Shown piece by piece: positions 54,001 to 61,501 of a DNA stretch of 64,000 nucleotides. Both the position numbers and the translations under genes were made by a program. How positions within the stretch are numbered: position 1 is the first letter of the stretch; every line of letters begins with the position of its first letter. A model generated the notes under the pieces. It had not been told where the DNA came from. It worked only from the letters and a program-made list of their open reading frames with translations, and did no database searches. Origin of the DNA: Nocardia sp. MH4 (GTDB lineage: Bacteria > Actinomycetota > Actinomycetes > Mycobacteriales > Mycobacteriaceae); assembly GCF_019266065.1 (NCBI RefSeq), contig NZ_LPNR01000102.1, forward strand, positions 41,450 through 105,449, read 5' to 3'.

Positions 54001-54254
54001 ACCAGATCGCGACCGCCGGGTTCGGCGTCCTCGAGCGCGCGGCGCAGCTGCGAGGCCTTGGCGGCGAGGGTGCCCGCGGGATTGCCGGGCGGGTCCTCGC
54101 CCCAGATGTCATCGATCAACCGGTCGGCGGACACCGGCTGACCGGCGGCGAGCAGCAGGTCGGCCAGCAGGGCGCGAACCTTGGTCCCGGGGACCGGCAC
54201 GACGTCACCACCGTCGGTCCACACCGTCAGCGGACCGAGCACACCGAAACGCAT
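51027..54254 (-). CDS. AfsR/SARP-type regulator with NB-ARC ATPase and TPR domain
   Basis: 1075 residues. Residues 1-92: winged-helix output ('MRFGVLGPLTVWTDGGD', 'KVRALLADLLLAAGQPVSAD'). About 95-240: bacterial transcriptional-activator domain ('LRERLRAAQLRALYGAGRQA'). About 275-560: NTPase with P-loop 'LIGPGGVGKTRLATA' and Walker B 'DLLLVLDNCEHI', plus 'GIPLALELAATRVRAL'. From about 600: TPR-like helices ('RYYRALAERAAPELHGADQQ', 'GWIAMQHTEFDAARDFAEQA'). Such regulators activate secondary-metabolite or stress genes after nucleotide-driven oligomerisation. The adjacent divergent lipoprotein hydrolase/FMN reductase genes are its likeliest local targets. Confidence 0.9.
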   Translation of the reverse strand: MRFGVLGPLTVWTDGGDVVPVPGTKVRALLADLLLAAGQPVSADRLIDDIWGEDPPGNPAGTLAAKASQLRRALEDAEPGGRDLVVSPPPGYRLATTAVDALRFRALLAQARAHTDTGQRIATLTEALALWRGPAFADFRDAEFPRSAIAQLEELRLVAVEELAEARLAEGEYGAVVGELTRFVAEHPLRERLRAAQLRALYGAGRQADALDGYEDLRRQLADELGLDPSPELVDLHRSILGHDPDLVVARPRAVVRRRTTNIPAPRTALIGRTADLDALSRALDDSRLVTLIGPGGVGKTRLATATAAARGDRAAHGTWLVELAPLASATTDADRLADTVAQAVGVRLADGAGSAAALGEALAEQDLLLVLDNCEHIVEQVADLTEALLGAAPRLRILATSREQLRLAGEDVVTVEPLTVPPTGSDVSTIAESNAVRLFVTRAQAGAREFALDADNADAVATLCRRLDGIPLALELAATRVRALGVHEMVARLDDRFRLLATGHRGAPPRQQTLAAMIDWSWGLLDEDERVVLRRLAVHAGGCTLAAGESVCAAEIDGAAAPVAPAVVADVIARLVDRSLVQQSGRRYRLLESVAAFSLDRLAEAGEDVAVRRAHHRYYRALAERAAPELHGADQQRWLCQLDSEDANLRLALDDSLREGDADAALGLTDALSWYWLLRGRLGLARRWFDAALALGGSAHRRAPVAAWQLTAAFQQGDFTEASTRRAQVSAGLAALDDPAVRVRAEVVLLTAALDAGANQDLETSVRELLSECRDLGDRWSVATIQVALAKSAHSRADVAALTRYANEAARLFAELGDRWGRLQAAEWLGGLAELTGDLAGAAEIHREALVLARELELWGQAASHLCWLGWIAMQHTEFDAARDFAEQAMVLAAEQGDGAGRLFASIVLAFTARRDGRPEEAERLLRALLADAPTDPAADDEIPLFVPMLQVELGYLLELRGEPAAGLAQHLRAFDGSQRMDAPRDAAFALGGAAAATAALGEFATAARLLGAAEALRAGTGMPLLPAEEPDIDRATAMVRTGLGADAFAEAHTAGLALTPGAARALLDTVAVV

Positions 54255-54363
54255 AACCGCACCCTAGCGGGTTCCGCGCGCACCGGAATCCGACCGTAAA
54301 CAAACCGGAAGCCCCCGGGCGCACTGTGGTCCCAACGAGATCGACACACCACAGGAGCACGAC

Positions 54364-55260
54364 ATGAAACTCACCGCCCTCGCCCTGATCACCGGCATCG
54401 CCGCCACCGCGCTGCTGTCCGCCTGCGGCACCGACAAGACCGCCGCGCCCAGCTCGCCCGGCGCTTACGCCGAGGTCAACGGCCTGCACATGTACTACGA
54501 GCGCCATGGCGTGGCGACCGACCAGCCGCCACTGGTGCTGCTGCACGGCGCGCTGTCGGGCATCGGCACCGACTTCGCCGAGCTGATCCCCGAGTTGTCC
54601 AAGACCCGTGAGGTGATCGCGATCGAGCAGCAGGCGCACGGCCGCACCGCCGATATCGACCGCCCGCTGCGCACGCCACAGATGGCCGAGGACACCGTCG
54701 CGCTGCTCGGTCAGCTCGGCATCCGGCGGATCGACCTGCTCGGCTACAGCATGGGCGCCGGCGTCGCGCTCGACATCACGCTGCGCCACCCGGAACTGGT
54801 GCGCAAGCAGGTCCTGCTCTCGGGCGGACTCGGCGTCGAGGCCATGCACCCCGGGCTGATGGACGGGATGGACGAGCTGAAGCCCGAGCACCTGCACGGC
54901 TCGACGTTCCACACCGACTACCTGGCCAATGCTCCGCGACCGGAGGACTTCCCCCAGCTGGTGGCCCGGGTCGTCGACCACGACGTGCACGGCATGCCGT
55001 CGGTGTCCCCGGAGGCCGCCCGCACCATCAAGGCCCCGACGCTGACCGTGATCGGCGACTCCGACATCGTCCGGCCCGAGCACGCCGTCGAGATGTTCCG
55101 GCTCTTCGGCGGCGGCATCATGGGTGACACCCCCGCGGGCCTGCCGAATGCCCAGCTGGCGATCCTGCCCGGCACCTCCCACATCACCGCGCCCCATCGC
55201 CCGGAGCTGCTGCTGCCGATGATCCCCGCCTTCCTCGACGCGCCCGTCAAGGACGCCTGA
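54364..55260 (+). CDS. Lipoprotein alpha/beta-hydrolase
   Basis: 298 residues. Lipoprotein signal 'LALITGIAATALLSACGTDK' with lipobox L-S-A-C at Cys22. Hydrolase core: 'LVLLHGALSGIGTD', nucleophile Ser in 'LLGYSMGAGVALDI', Asp in 'VIGDSDIVRPEHA', His in 'PGTSHITAPHRPEL'. It acts outside the membrane, probably as an esterase. AGGAG precedes ATG 54364. The next gene starts on the last base of its stop codon (TGATG), so the two are translated together. Divergent from the SARP regulator. Confidence 0.88.
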   Translation: MKLTALALITGIAATALLSACGTDKTAAPSSPGAYAEVNGLHMYYERHGVATDQPPLVLLHGALSGIGTDFAELIPELSKTREVIAIEQQAHGRTADIDRPLRTPQMAEDTVALLGQLGIRRIDLLGYSMGAGVALDITLRHPELVRKQVLLSGGLGVEAMHPGLMDGMDELKPEHLHGSTFHTDYLANAPRPEDFPQLVARVVDHDVHGMPSVSPEAARTIKAPTLTVIGDSDIVRPEHAVEMFRLFGGGIMGDTPAGLPNAQLAILPGTSHITAPHRPELLLPMIPAFLDAPVKDA

Positions 55261-55841
55261 TGCGCGAGCCGATGCGGGTGGCCCTGATCGTCGGGTCCAC
55301 CCGCACAGGCCGTTTCGGCCCGCTGGTGGCCGACTGGTTCGCCGGTCGCCTCGCCCGCCGCCCCGAACTGAGCCTGGACCGGATCGACCTGGCCACCGCC
55401 GAGCTGCCCCACCAGCTCCCCGACCTCGACGACGACCGCCCGGACCCGGTGCGCGCGTTGGGTTCCCGGCTCGCGACCGCCGACGCCTTCGTCCTCGTCA
55501 CCCCCGAGTACAACCGGAGTTTCCCGGCGCCGGTGAAGAACGCGATCGACTGGTTCGACATCGAATGGGCCGCCAAGCCGGTCTGCGTGGTCACCTACTG
55601 CCGCGATGCCGAAGGCGGCCACGGCGCCGCCCAGCTGCGTCAGGTCTTCGGCGAACTCAACGCCGTCCCGATCCGCCGCACCGTCACCATCACCAAGGCC
55701 TGGCAACGCTTCGCCGTCGACGGCTCCTGGCCCCGCCGCGACCCCGAGCTCGACGACACCGTCGAAACCACCCTCGACCAGCTCACCTGGTGGGCCACGG
55801 CCCTGCACACCGCCCGCACCACCACCCCCTTCGTGCCGTGA
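55260..55841 (+). CDS. NADPH-dependent FMN reductase
   Basis: 193 residues, flavodoxin-like. 'VALIVGSTRTGRFGPLVADW' is the FMN phosphate loop and 'FVLVTPEYNRSFPAPVKNAI' the family hallmark; 'WAAKPVCVVTYCRDAEGG' follows. It reduces FMN or quinone with NAD(P)H. Coupled with the lipoprotein hydrolase by a one-base overlap although one product is exported and the other cytosolic. Confidence 0.9.
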   Translation: MREPMRVALIVGSTRTGRFGPLVADWFAGRLARRPELSLDRIDLATAELPHQLPDLDDDRPDPVRALGSRLATADAFVLVTPEYNRSFPAPVKNAIDWFDIEWAAKPVCVVTYCRDAEGGHGAAQLRQVFGELNAVPIRRTVTITKAWQRFAVDGSWPRRDPELDDTVETTLDQLTWWATALHTARTTTPFVP

Positions 55842-55917
55842 CGGCCTGCGCGGACCGATGAGTTCCGGGCCGGGCCGTCGTCTCTTCTGACAAGACGCAC
55901 CCAGCGGAGGAGTCGCC

Positions 55918-56946
55918 GTGCCCGTTCGACAATCACCCGAGCAGCTGGTCGCCGTCGGCGATGTCGACCTGTGCGCGACCACCTTCGGCGATCGGCGACA
56001 GCCCCCGGTGCTGCTGCCGTGCACCTCGGTGCTGTTCTGGGAAGACGAGTTCTGCCGCAAGCTGGCCGAGGCAGATCGGTTCGTCCTGCGCTACGACATC
56101 CGCGACACCGGCCGCTCGACCGCCTATGCGTGCGGCTCCCCCGGCTACACCCTCGGTGACCTGGTCGCCGACCTCCTCGGCCTCCTGGATGTCTTCGAGC
56201 TCGAGCGGGCCCAGCTGGTCGGCTTCTCCGTGGCCGGGTGGATCTGCCAGCTCGCCGCACTCGACCGCCCCGACCGGGTCTCGGCGCTGACCCTGATCAA
56301 CACCCGCCCGACCGCGCCCGGCCCCGCCGACCCGGACCTGCCCGAACACGCGGACCGGGTCATGGCGTCGTTCACCCGCAACCCGCTCCCGGACTGGTCC
56401 GACCGGGCGGCGGTGATCGACTACCGCGTCGAACAGGCCCGGGTACTCGCGGGCGCCCACGGCTTCGATGAACAGCAGGCGCGACAGCAGGCGACCGCGA
56501 TGGTCGACCGCACCACCGATGCGGCCGCGAGCGCGCTCAACCTGGCCTATGTCGACTCGGGCCCGCGCTGGCGCGAGCGCCTGGGCGACATCACCGCGCC
56601 GACCCTCGTCGTCCACGGCACCGACGACCCGTTCTTCCCCTCCGGCAACGGTCGAGCCCTGGCCGACGAGATCCCCGGCGCCGAACTGCTCGCTCTGGAC
56701 GGCATCGGCCACGAACTCCCGGCCGTCACCTGGGATCGCGTGCTCACCGCCCTGGTTTCGCAATATCCCGACCGAAGCGGCGACGTCGCTGCCTCGCGCG
56801 CGATCGTCGCGGGCACGGGAACCGCCATCGACCCTCTATCGGGTGACACACAGCCCCTGCCGCAATCGACATCGCGCCGCGGCGATGAGCCCCCGGCGTC
56901 GGCGCACCACGATCGACCACCTGGCGACTCGCGCACCGCGAAGTAG
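55918..56946 (+). CDS. Alpha/beta-hydrolase with disordered tail
   Basis: 342 residues from GTG 55918 (GGAGGAG upstream). The oxyanion segment is 'VLLPCTSVLFWEDEF' (no HG), 'VLRYDIRDTGRS' is the strand after it, the nucleophile elbow is 'LVGFSVAGWICQL', the acid is in 'VHGTDDPFFP' and His in 'LDGIGHELPAVTW'. This is the pattern of actinobacterial RdmC/TAP-like hydrolases. The last 65 residues ('TQPLPQSTSRRGDEPPASAH') are unlike the fold and probably disordered. Possibly part of the operon 76 bases upstream. Confidence 0.82.
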   Translation: MPVRQSPEQLVAVGDVDLCATTFGDRRQPPVLLPCTSVLFWEDEFCRKLAEADRFVLRYDIRDTGRSTAYACGSPGYTLGDLVADLLGLLDVFELERAQLVGFSVAGWICQLAALDRPDRVSALTLINTRPTAPGPADPDLPEHADRVMASFTRNPLPDWSDRAAVIDYRVEQARVLAGAHGFDEQQARQQATAMVDRTTDAAASALNLAYVDSGPRWRERLGDITAPTLVVHGTDDPFFPSGNGRALADEIPGAELLALDGIGHELPAVTWDRVLTALVSQYPDRSGDVAASRAIVAGTGTAIDPLSGDTQPLPQSTSRRGDEPPASAHHDRPPGDSRTAK

Positions 56947-56955
56947 CGAAACGGG

Positions 56956-58176
56956 TCAGACCGCCAGCGGCAGCTCGACCGGTTCGCCCGCTTCGGCGCC
57001 CGCGCCGCGCACCACCGCGGCCAGCAGCCCGAGCAGGACGAACTGGTCGCGTGGCAGCAACAGCGCCTCCGGCGCCCAGTTGTGCACGAACCCGACGGCC
57101 AGCCCCGACGCGGGATCGGCCCAGCCGCCGGATCCGACGAAACCGATGTGCCCGAACGCGTTTCGCGCACCCGGCACCGGCATGGAGTGGTAGCCCAGCC
57201 GCCAGCCCATCGGCAGCAGGAGATTTCGGTCGGGCAGTACCGATTGCAGCCGCGCCATGGTGCGCACCCGCTTGCGGGAGAACAGCGGCGACTCGGTGGC
57301 GATCGCGTTGTAGACGGCGGCCAGCGAGCGCGCGGTGAACACACCGTTCGCGCCGGGCAGTTCACCGCGGAGGATGGCCGGGTCGGCGCCGTGGGCCAGG
57401 CGGTCGATGCCCTGGGTGTAGATCGACCGCAGGAAGCCCGCGCCGGGCACCGGCGTACGCGAGGCGAGCCGAATCATCATCTCGGCCTGCGGAATTCCGA
57501 GCGGCGTTGTCGATCCGTGCGTCACGGCCACGGTGGTGCGCGCGTCGGGGCCGGGGGCACCGAGGTGCAGACCGTCGACACCCAGCGGCTCGGCCAGCTC
57601 CGTGCGATACAGCTCGCCCATGCTCTTGCCGGTCACCGACCTGGCGATGCCCGCGATGATGGTTCCGTACGAAATCGCGTGGTAAGCGGGAATTCCGCGG
57701 AATCGGTCCGGTGCGGCGGCGGCGAGGCGTTCCTCGATCAACCGATGATCGGCGAGTTCATCGGCGGTATGGGCGAACACGCCGATCCGCGACAGCCCGG
57801 CCCGATGACTCATCGCCTCCGCGACGGTGATCTTCGCTTTGCCGTTCACGCCGAACTCCGGCCAGTACTCCGCGACCGGCGCCCGGTAGTCCACCAGCCC
57901 GCGTTCGGCCAGAAGATGCAGCACCGTCGAGGTGACGCCCTTCGACGTCGAATACGACAACGCCGCGGTGTTCTCCTGCCACGGCACCGTGCCCGCGGCA
58001 TCCGCGCACCCGGCCCACACGTCGACAACCCGCCGTCCGTGCTGGTACACCGCCAGCGCACCACCGCCGCGCCCGCCGTCGAACAGCCGCCCGAACCGGT
58101 CGATAGCCTCCCGGAACTGGGGTGCGGCGCTCCCGCGAATCGCGGTGGCCTGCGGCCCGGACGATGCTCCACGCAT
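56956..58176 (-). CDS. Serine hydrolase, class C beta-lactamase/EstB family
   Basis: 406 residues. Catalytic S-x-x-K is in 'ALSYSTSKGVTSTVLHLLAE'; the Tyr motif is in 'YHAISYGTIIAG' and a likely third motif is 'GHIGFVGSGGWADP'. 'AGGFVHN'-like end reads 'GLAVGFVHNWAPEA'. No signal peptide. These are mostly carboxylesterases (LipL/EstB-like), some degrading lipid or beta-lactam esters. ATG 58176. A TGTCA-CCAT-TGACA dyad (58191-58204) lies 15 bases upstream of the start and could be an operator. Confidence 0.87.
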   Translation of the reverse strand: MRGASSGPQATAIRGSAAPQFREAIDRFGRLFDGGRGGGALAVYQHGRRVVDVWAGCADAAGTVPWQENTAALSYSTSKGVTSTVLHLLAERGLVDYRAPVAEYWPEFGVNGKAKITVAEAMSHRAGLSRIGVFAHTADELADHRLIEERLAAAAPDRFRGIPAYHAISYGTIIAGIARSVTGKSMGELYRTELAEPLGVDGLHLGAPGPDARTTVAVTHGSTTPLGIPQAEMMIRLASRTPVPGAGFLRSIYTQGIDRLAHGADPAILRGELPGANGVFTARSLAAVYNAIATESPLFSRKRVRTMARLQSVLPDRNLLLPMGWRLGYHSMPVPGARNAFGHIGFVGSGGWADPASGLAVGFVHNWAPEALLLPRDQFVLLGLLAAVVRGAGAEAGEPVELPLAV

Positions 58177-58429
58177 TAGAAAACCTCACATGTCACCATT
58201 GACAGACGGATTCCGGAGCACTGTCCGCAACCAGTCGGAGTGTTTACGTTACCGGAGATCAACAGGCATTTCGAGACCACGTCACCACCTCGATACCCGC
58301 CTGCTCACATTCCTCTCCTCCGGAGAATTTCGCTTAACAAGTTTGTCTCAGGAGACCAACCGACCTCGGACCGCGCCGCTTCGCCGCCGGCCCTGCTCGC
58401 GGGCTCGAAGAACAGCCCGCCCATGGCGC
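58177..58429. other. Intergenic promoter/terminator space, no gene seen
   Basis: The stretch between the esterase start and the protease terminator holds no convincing frame. Short dyads are TGTCA-CCAT-TGACA (58191-58204) and GTCTC-AG-GAGAC (about 58344-58355). Composition is less GC-rich than the neighbours around 58200-58350, as expected for a promoter. Confidence 0.5.
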
Positions 58430-58456
58430 CCGGGCGCGGGTCGAACCCGCGCCCGG
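58430..58456 (-). terminator. 12-bp GC hairpin downstream of the protease operon
   Basis: CCGGGCGCGGGT (58430-58441) pairs perfectly with ACCCGCGCCCGG (58445-58456) around CGA. It lies 24 bases beyond the stop of the S8 protease, the last gene of the operon. No U-tract. It resembles a tRNA T-arm by its TTCGA-like loop, but no tRNA is formed. Confidence 0.7.
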
Positions 58457-58480
58457 CCGAACGATCGGCGTTCCTGGTCC

Positions 58481-59635
58481 TCAGACCCGCGAACGGTCGA
58501 TGCCCGCTTCGATCAGCGCGGTCCGCGCGACGTCCTTCGCGCACGCGGTGAGCGCACCGAACGCGCTGATCCGGCTGAACGTCTGCCCGGTGTGGACGAC
58601 ATTGTCGTGCTCGTCGTCACCGTCGACGATCGGCACCGCGCCCGCCAGCAGCCACTTGCGGACATCGGCGACCGAGGGCAGCGTCCCGGTCGCCCGCAGA
58701 TGCAGTTGCTGCACCAGCAGGATGACGCCGGCGACCACGGGGGTGGCCTGACTGGTGCCGTGCTGGATCGACTCACCGGTGTCGTTGCGGATCCCCGACG
58801 AGGTCGTCGGGGCGCCGGGCGCGAAGATGTCGGTCGCGCAGTCGCCCCCCGCTGTCGCGTGCAGGCGCTGCGAGAACGGCGTGATCCGGTCCGGCGCCGT
58901 GGACAGGGCGGTCGCCCCGGATCCGTAACTGAACGATCCCTCGTCGGCGTCGTAGACCGCGCCGACACTGATCGTCTGACGGAAGATCGCCGGGTAGCTC
59001 ATCCCCTGGGCGCTGCTGTGCCCGAAGTAGTCGTTACCCGCCGCGACACAGCAGGCGACCCCGGCGTCGGTGAGCTTGCGCAACTCCGCGCCGATGCCGT
59101 CACCGGCGAAACCCGCGTCCGAGGTGTTGTTGTCCGAAGCGCCGAGCGACATACAGACCACGGAGATGCCGAGCGCCGCCCGATTGGCCAGTACCCACCG
59201 CAGTGCGTCACGGATCGCGAGAAAGCTACCGCCACCGGAGTTGTCGAGCACCTTGACGGGCACGACGTTCGCGCGCGGCGCCATCCCGGTGTGCACGCCG
59301 CCGGCGCAGATGATGCCCGCGACATTGGTGCCGTGCCCCTGGCCGTCGGTCGCGTCGGTGGGCGAACCGTTGTTGTCGGTGGTGAAGTTCCGGCTCGCCC
59401 GGACCCGACCGGCGAAATCGACGTGGGTGGTGCGCAGCCCGGTATCGAGCACGGCGACGGTCATGCCGGTGCCGTCGACGTTGAACTTGGCCCGCGCCTC
59501 GGCCGCGCGCACCAGCAGATCGACCTCGAGCAGTTCGGGCAGCACCGACAGGTCGGACTGCAACGGCTTCTCGACGGGGACGACCGTGTCGAACGCGACG
59601 CCGGCTTCCGGCTCGGCGGAGATGATGTCGGACAT
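58481..59635 (-). CDS. S8 subtilisin-like protease without signal peptide
   Basis: 384 residues from ATG 59635 (GGAGG upstream). About 50 N-terminal residues precede the catalytic domain. Triad: Asp in 'MTVAVLDTGLRTTHVDF', His in 'DGQGHGTNVAGIICAGG', Ser in 'SIQHGTSQATPVVAGVILLV', oxyanion Asn in 'CCVAAGNDYF'. The domain is complete, with extra cysteines ('ACCVAAGN', 'GDCATDIF', 'LTACAKDV'). There is no Sec or Tat signal and no C-terminal anchor, unlike mycosins, so it acts in the cytosol or leaves by another route. It follows the S1 protease by 11 bases. Confidence 0.88.
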   Translation of the reverse strand: MSDIISAEPEAGVAFDTVVPVEKPLQSDLSVLPELLEVDLLVRAAEARAKFNVDGTGMTVAVLDTGLRTTHVDFAGRVRASRNFTTDNNGSPTDATDGQGHGTNVAGIICAGGVHTGMAPRANVVPVKVLDNSGGGSFLAIRDALRWVLANRAALGISVVCMSLGASDNNTSDAGFAGDGIGAELRKLTDAGVACCVAAGNDYFGHSSAQGMSYPAIFRQTISVGAVYDADEGSFSYGSGATALSTAPDRITPFSQRLHATAGGDCATDIFAPGAPTTSSGIRNDTGESIQHGTSQATPVVAGVILLVQQLHLRATGTLPSVADVRKWLLAGAVPIVDGDDEHDNVVHTGQTFSRISAFGALTACAKDVARTALIEAGIDRSRV

Positions 59636-59646
59636 GATGATTCCTC

Positions 59647-60666
59647 CTACAGCGCCGAGTACTCGACGATGAAGTCGAAGACGTCGCGCGTCATCCGACG
59701 GCCGAAATTGGGCTTCGAGTTGTCACCGATCGCGCCCGCGGCCCCGCGGAGCACGCCGACCACGTAGGGCCAGCCGTCGGTGTCGTATACGTAGAGGCCG
59801 GAACCGCTGTCGCCGTACCACGCGTCCATGAAGAAGTTGATGTACTGGCCGTTGAGCAGCCCGTTGCCTTCGTTGCCCCAGATCTGCGGCTGCGCCTTGT
59901 CACTGGGATGTCCGTACAGATACATCCGGTTGCCGGTCACCACGTTGTCGGGCGCGACCCACAGCCCCTTCCACCCCGAGGCCCGGCCGGGAAAGTCCCC
60001 GTAACCGGAGAACTCGATGACGGCGTAATCGAATCGCGCGTCACCGCCCGCGTTGTTGACCCAGCCCCCGGGCACCGTCACGTTGTAGCCGCCGTGGCTG
60101 CCGAAAGGCATCGGGGTGGGGTCCTGACGATCGGTACCGGGCGCGAAGGACGCGAACGGCAGCCAGTTCGTCCCGTTGTGCACCACGTGCGCCGCGGTCA
60201 CCGCGGTCGACGGCCCGACCATCGTCCCTGACCCGGCGTATCCGCCGCCCGGCAGCGCGAGGTAGGTGACCGTGCTCATCGGATACACCGTGTTGTCACG
60301 GCGCACGACACGGTTGTCGGTGCCGATGATGCCCGACAGCGCGTGCAGCGACTTGGCGTCGATGTGTTCGGACTCCGAGCGCGGCAGCGCGGTGTAGGAC
60401 GACGTGCGCCGATCGCGGTCGGCCCGCAGCAGCTCGACGAACGAGGTGTTCGGCGCGTCGGTCGTGTATTCCTTGCCGTCGTTGAAGATCACCGGCCGCA
60501 GCGCTTCGGCGAGCTCGTAGTCCGACATCTCGAGAACGGAGCCGAGTTCGTCCCCGTACGGCGGTTCGACGCGCGGATACACCGAGTTCGGCGACACCCT
60601 CGCATCACCGACGAGCGTCAGCGGTTTCCCCTTGGGCGATGTCAATGTGGTCATGGCGGTAGACAT
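59647..60666 (-). CDS. S1 (V8/glutamyl-endopeptidase-like) protease with pro-region
   Basis: 339 residues from ATG 60666 (GGAG six bases upstream). Residues 1 to about 110 look like a pro-region ('GDELGSVLEMSDYELAEALR'). The catalytic domain starts near 'SGIIGTDNRVVRRDNTVYPM', the N-terminus typical of V8/MprA-type proteases. Triad: His in 'TAVTAAHVVHNG', Asp in 'DARFDYAVIEFSGYG', Ser in 'AWYGDSGSGLYVYD'. No signal peptide. Coupled with the S8 protease; the S8 enzyme may activate it by cutting before 'IIG', or the pair may form a cascade (inference). Confidence 0.88.
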   Translation of the reverse strand: MSTAMTTLTSPKGKPLTLVGDARVSPNSVYPRVEPPYGDELGSVLEMSDYELAEALRPVIFNDGKEYTTDAPNTSFVELLRADRDRRTSSYTALPRSESEHIDAKSLHALSGIIGTDNRVVRRDNTVYPMSTVTYLALPGGGYAGSGTMVGPSTAVTAAHVVHNGTNWLPFASFAPGTDRQDPTPMPFGSHGGYNVTVPGGWVNNAGGDARFDYAVIEFSGYGDFPGRASGWKGLWVAPDNVVTGNRMYLYGHPSDKAQPQIWGNEGNGLLNGQYINFFMDAWYGDSGSGLYVYDTDGWPYVVGVLRGAAGAIGDNSKPNFGRRMTRDVFDFIVEYSAL

Positions 60667-60959
60667 GCGGACTCCTCGTTTTCCGAGCGGCTTCCGATGC
60701 CCATCGCCACGTCAGCCGCGGATTGTGTGCCGCTCTCAACGTACGAAGATGCGACCCGACCAGCGCGAGTACACGGCTACCCCACTTCCCGGGCCTACTA
60801 CCTGCGTCCCACGCCAGACCAGCTGGCGATGACCGCCCGCGTCGACGTCGATCCGATGACGGGTTCGCTATCTCATCCGGTACGGGTGATGACCGGCCGA
60901 AGTCGACGGAGAACCCTGACTTCGTGGTCGACCGACCGCCTACCGGAACGGAGAACATG

Positions 60960-61469
60960 ATGTCCAAGACCGACGACGAAACCTTCCTCTATCTCGCGAC
61001 CTACCCGGACGAAGCCACGGCTCGACAGGACTACCAGGTCGTCAAGGACCTGCACGCCGGGGGCTTGGTCGGTTCATACGACGCGGCCGTGGTGACCAAG
61101 GACGCCAAGGGCAAGGTGCACGAGAACAAGGACGAGACCGCCACGCGCCACGGCGCCTGGGGCGGCATCGCGGCAGGCGCGGTACTCGGTGTGATCTTCC
61201 CGCCCGGGGTCCTCGCCTCGGCCGCCGTCGGCGGCGTCATCGGAAGCGTCAGCGGCCACCTCGCCCGGGGCATGTCCCGCTCGAAGGTCAAGGAACTCGG
61301 TGACTTCATCGACCCCGGCCAAGCCGGCCTCGTCGTCATCGGTGAACTCAAGGTCAAAGAAGCCATCGAGAAGGCGGTGACCAGGGCCGAGAAGGAAGTC
61401 GCGGAGGAGCTCGGGGTCGCGCCCGAAGACATCGACCGGGCGCTGCAGGATGCCTTGAAGGGGCTCTAG
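60960..61469 (+). CDS. DUF1269-like membrane protein with glycine-zipper hairpin
   Basis: 169 residues. The soluble N-terminus has 'TFLYLATYPDEATARQDYQV' and 'GSYDAAVVTKDAKGKVHENK', a DUF1269/general-stress fold. A hydrophobic glycine/alanine-rich hairpin 'GGIAAGAVLGVIFPPGVLAS' plus 'AAVGGVIGSVSGHLARGM' follows, and the C-terminus is a charged helix 'AIEKAVTRAEKEVAEELGVA'. ATG 60960 has GGAG at six-base spacing; ATG 60957 is only three bases from it. Probably membrane-associated stress protein. Divergent from the protease operon. Confidence 0.8.
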   Translation: MSKTDDETFLYLATYPDEATARQDYQVVKDLHAGGLVGSYDAAVVTKDAKGKVHENKDETATRHGAWGGIAAGAVLGVIFPPGVLASAAVGGVIGSVSGHLARGMSRSKVKELGDFIDPGQAGLVVIGELKVKEAIEKAVTRAEKEVAEELGVAPEDIDRALQDALKGL

Positions 61470-61477
61470 CCGATCGT

Positions 61478-61501
61478 CCGCCGTCCGGCCGGAACCGGCG
61501 G
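61478..61501. terminator. Hairpin between convergent genes
   Basis: CCGCCG (61478-61483) and CGGCGG (61496-61501) enclose the self-complementary TCCGGCCGGA. It sits between the DUF1269-like gene and the FAD oxidoreductase gene, whose stop overlaps it by a base or so. Confidence 0.5.

Noticed and set aside
58419..58480. Sequence resembling a tRNA T-arm (GGGTCGAACCC)
   Set aside because: It is the tip of a perfect 12-bp hairpin downstream of the proteases; no acceptor, D or anticodon arms can be formed.
60691..60956. Plus-strand frame starting 'MPIATSAADCVPLS' upstream of the DUF1269-like gene
   Set aside because: No ribosome-binding site, lies in the shared divergent promoter and no recognisable fold; codon pattern is not clearly coding.
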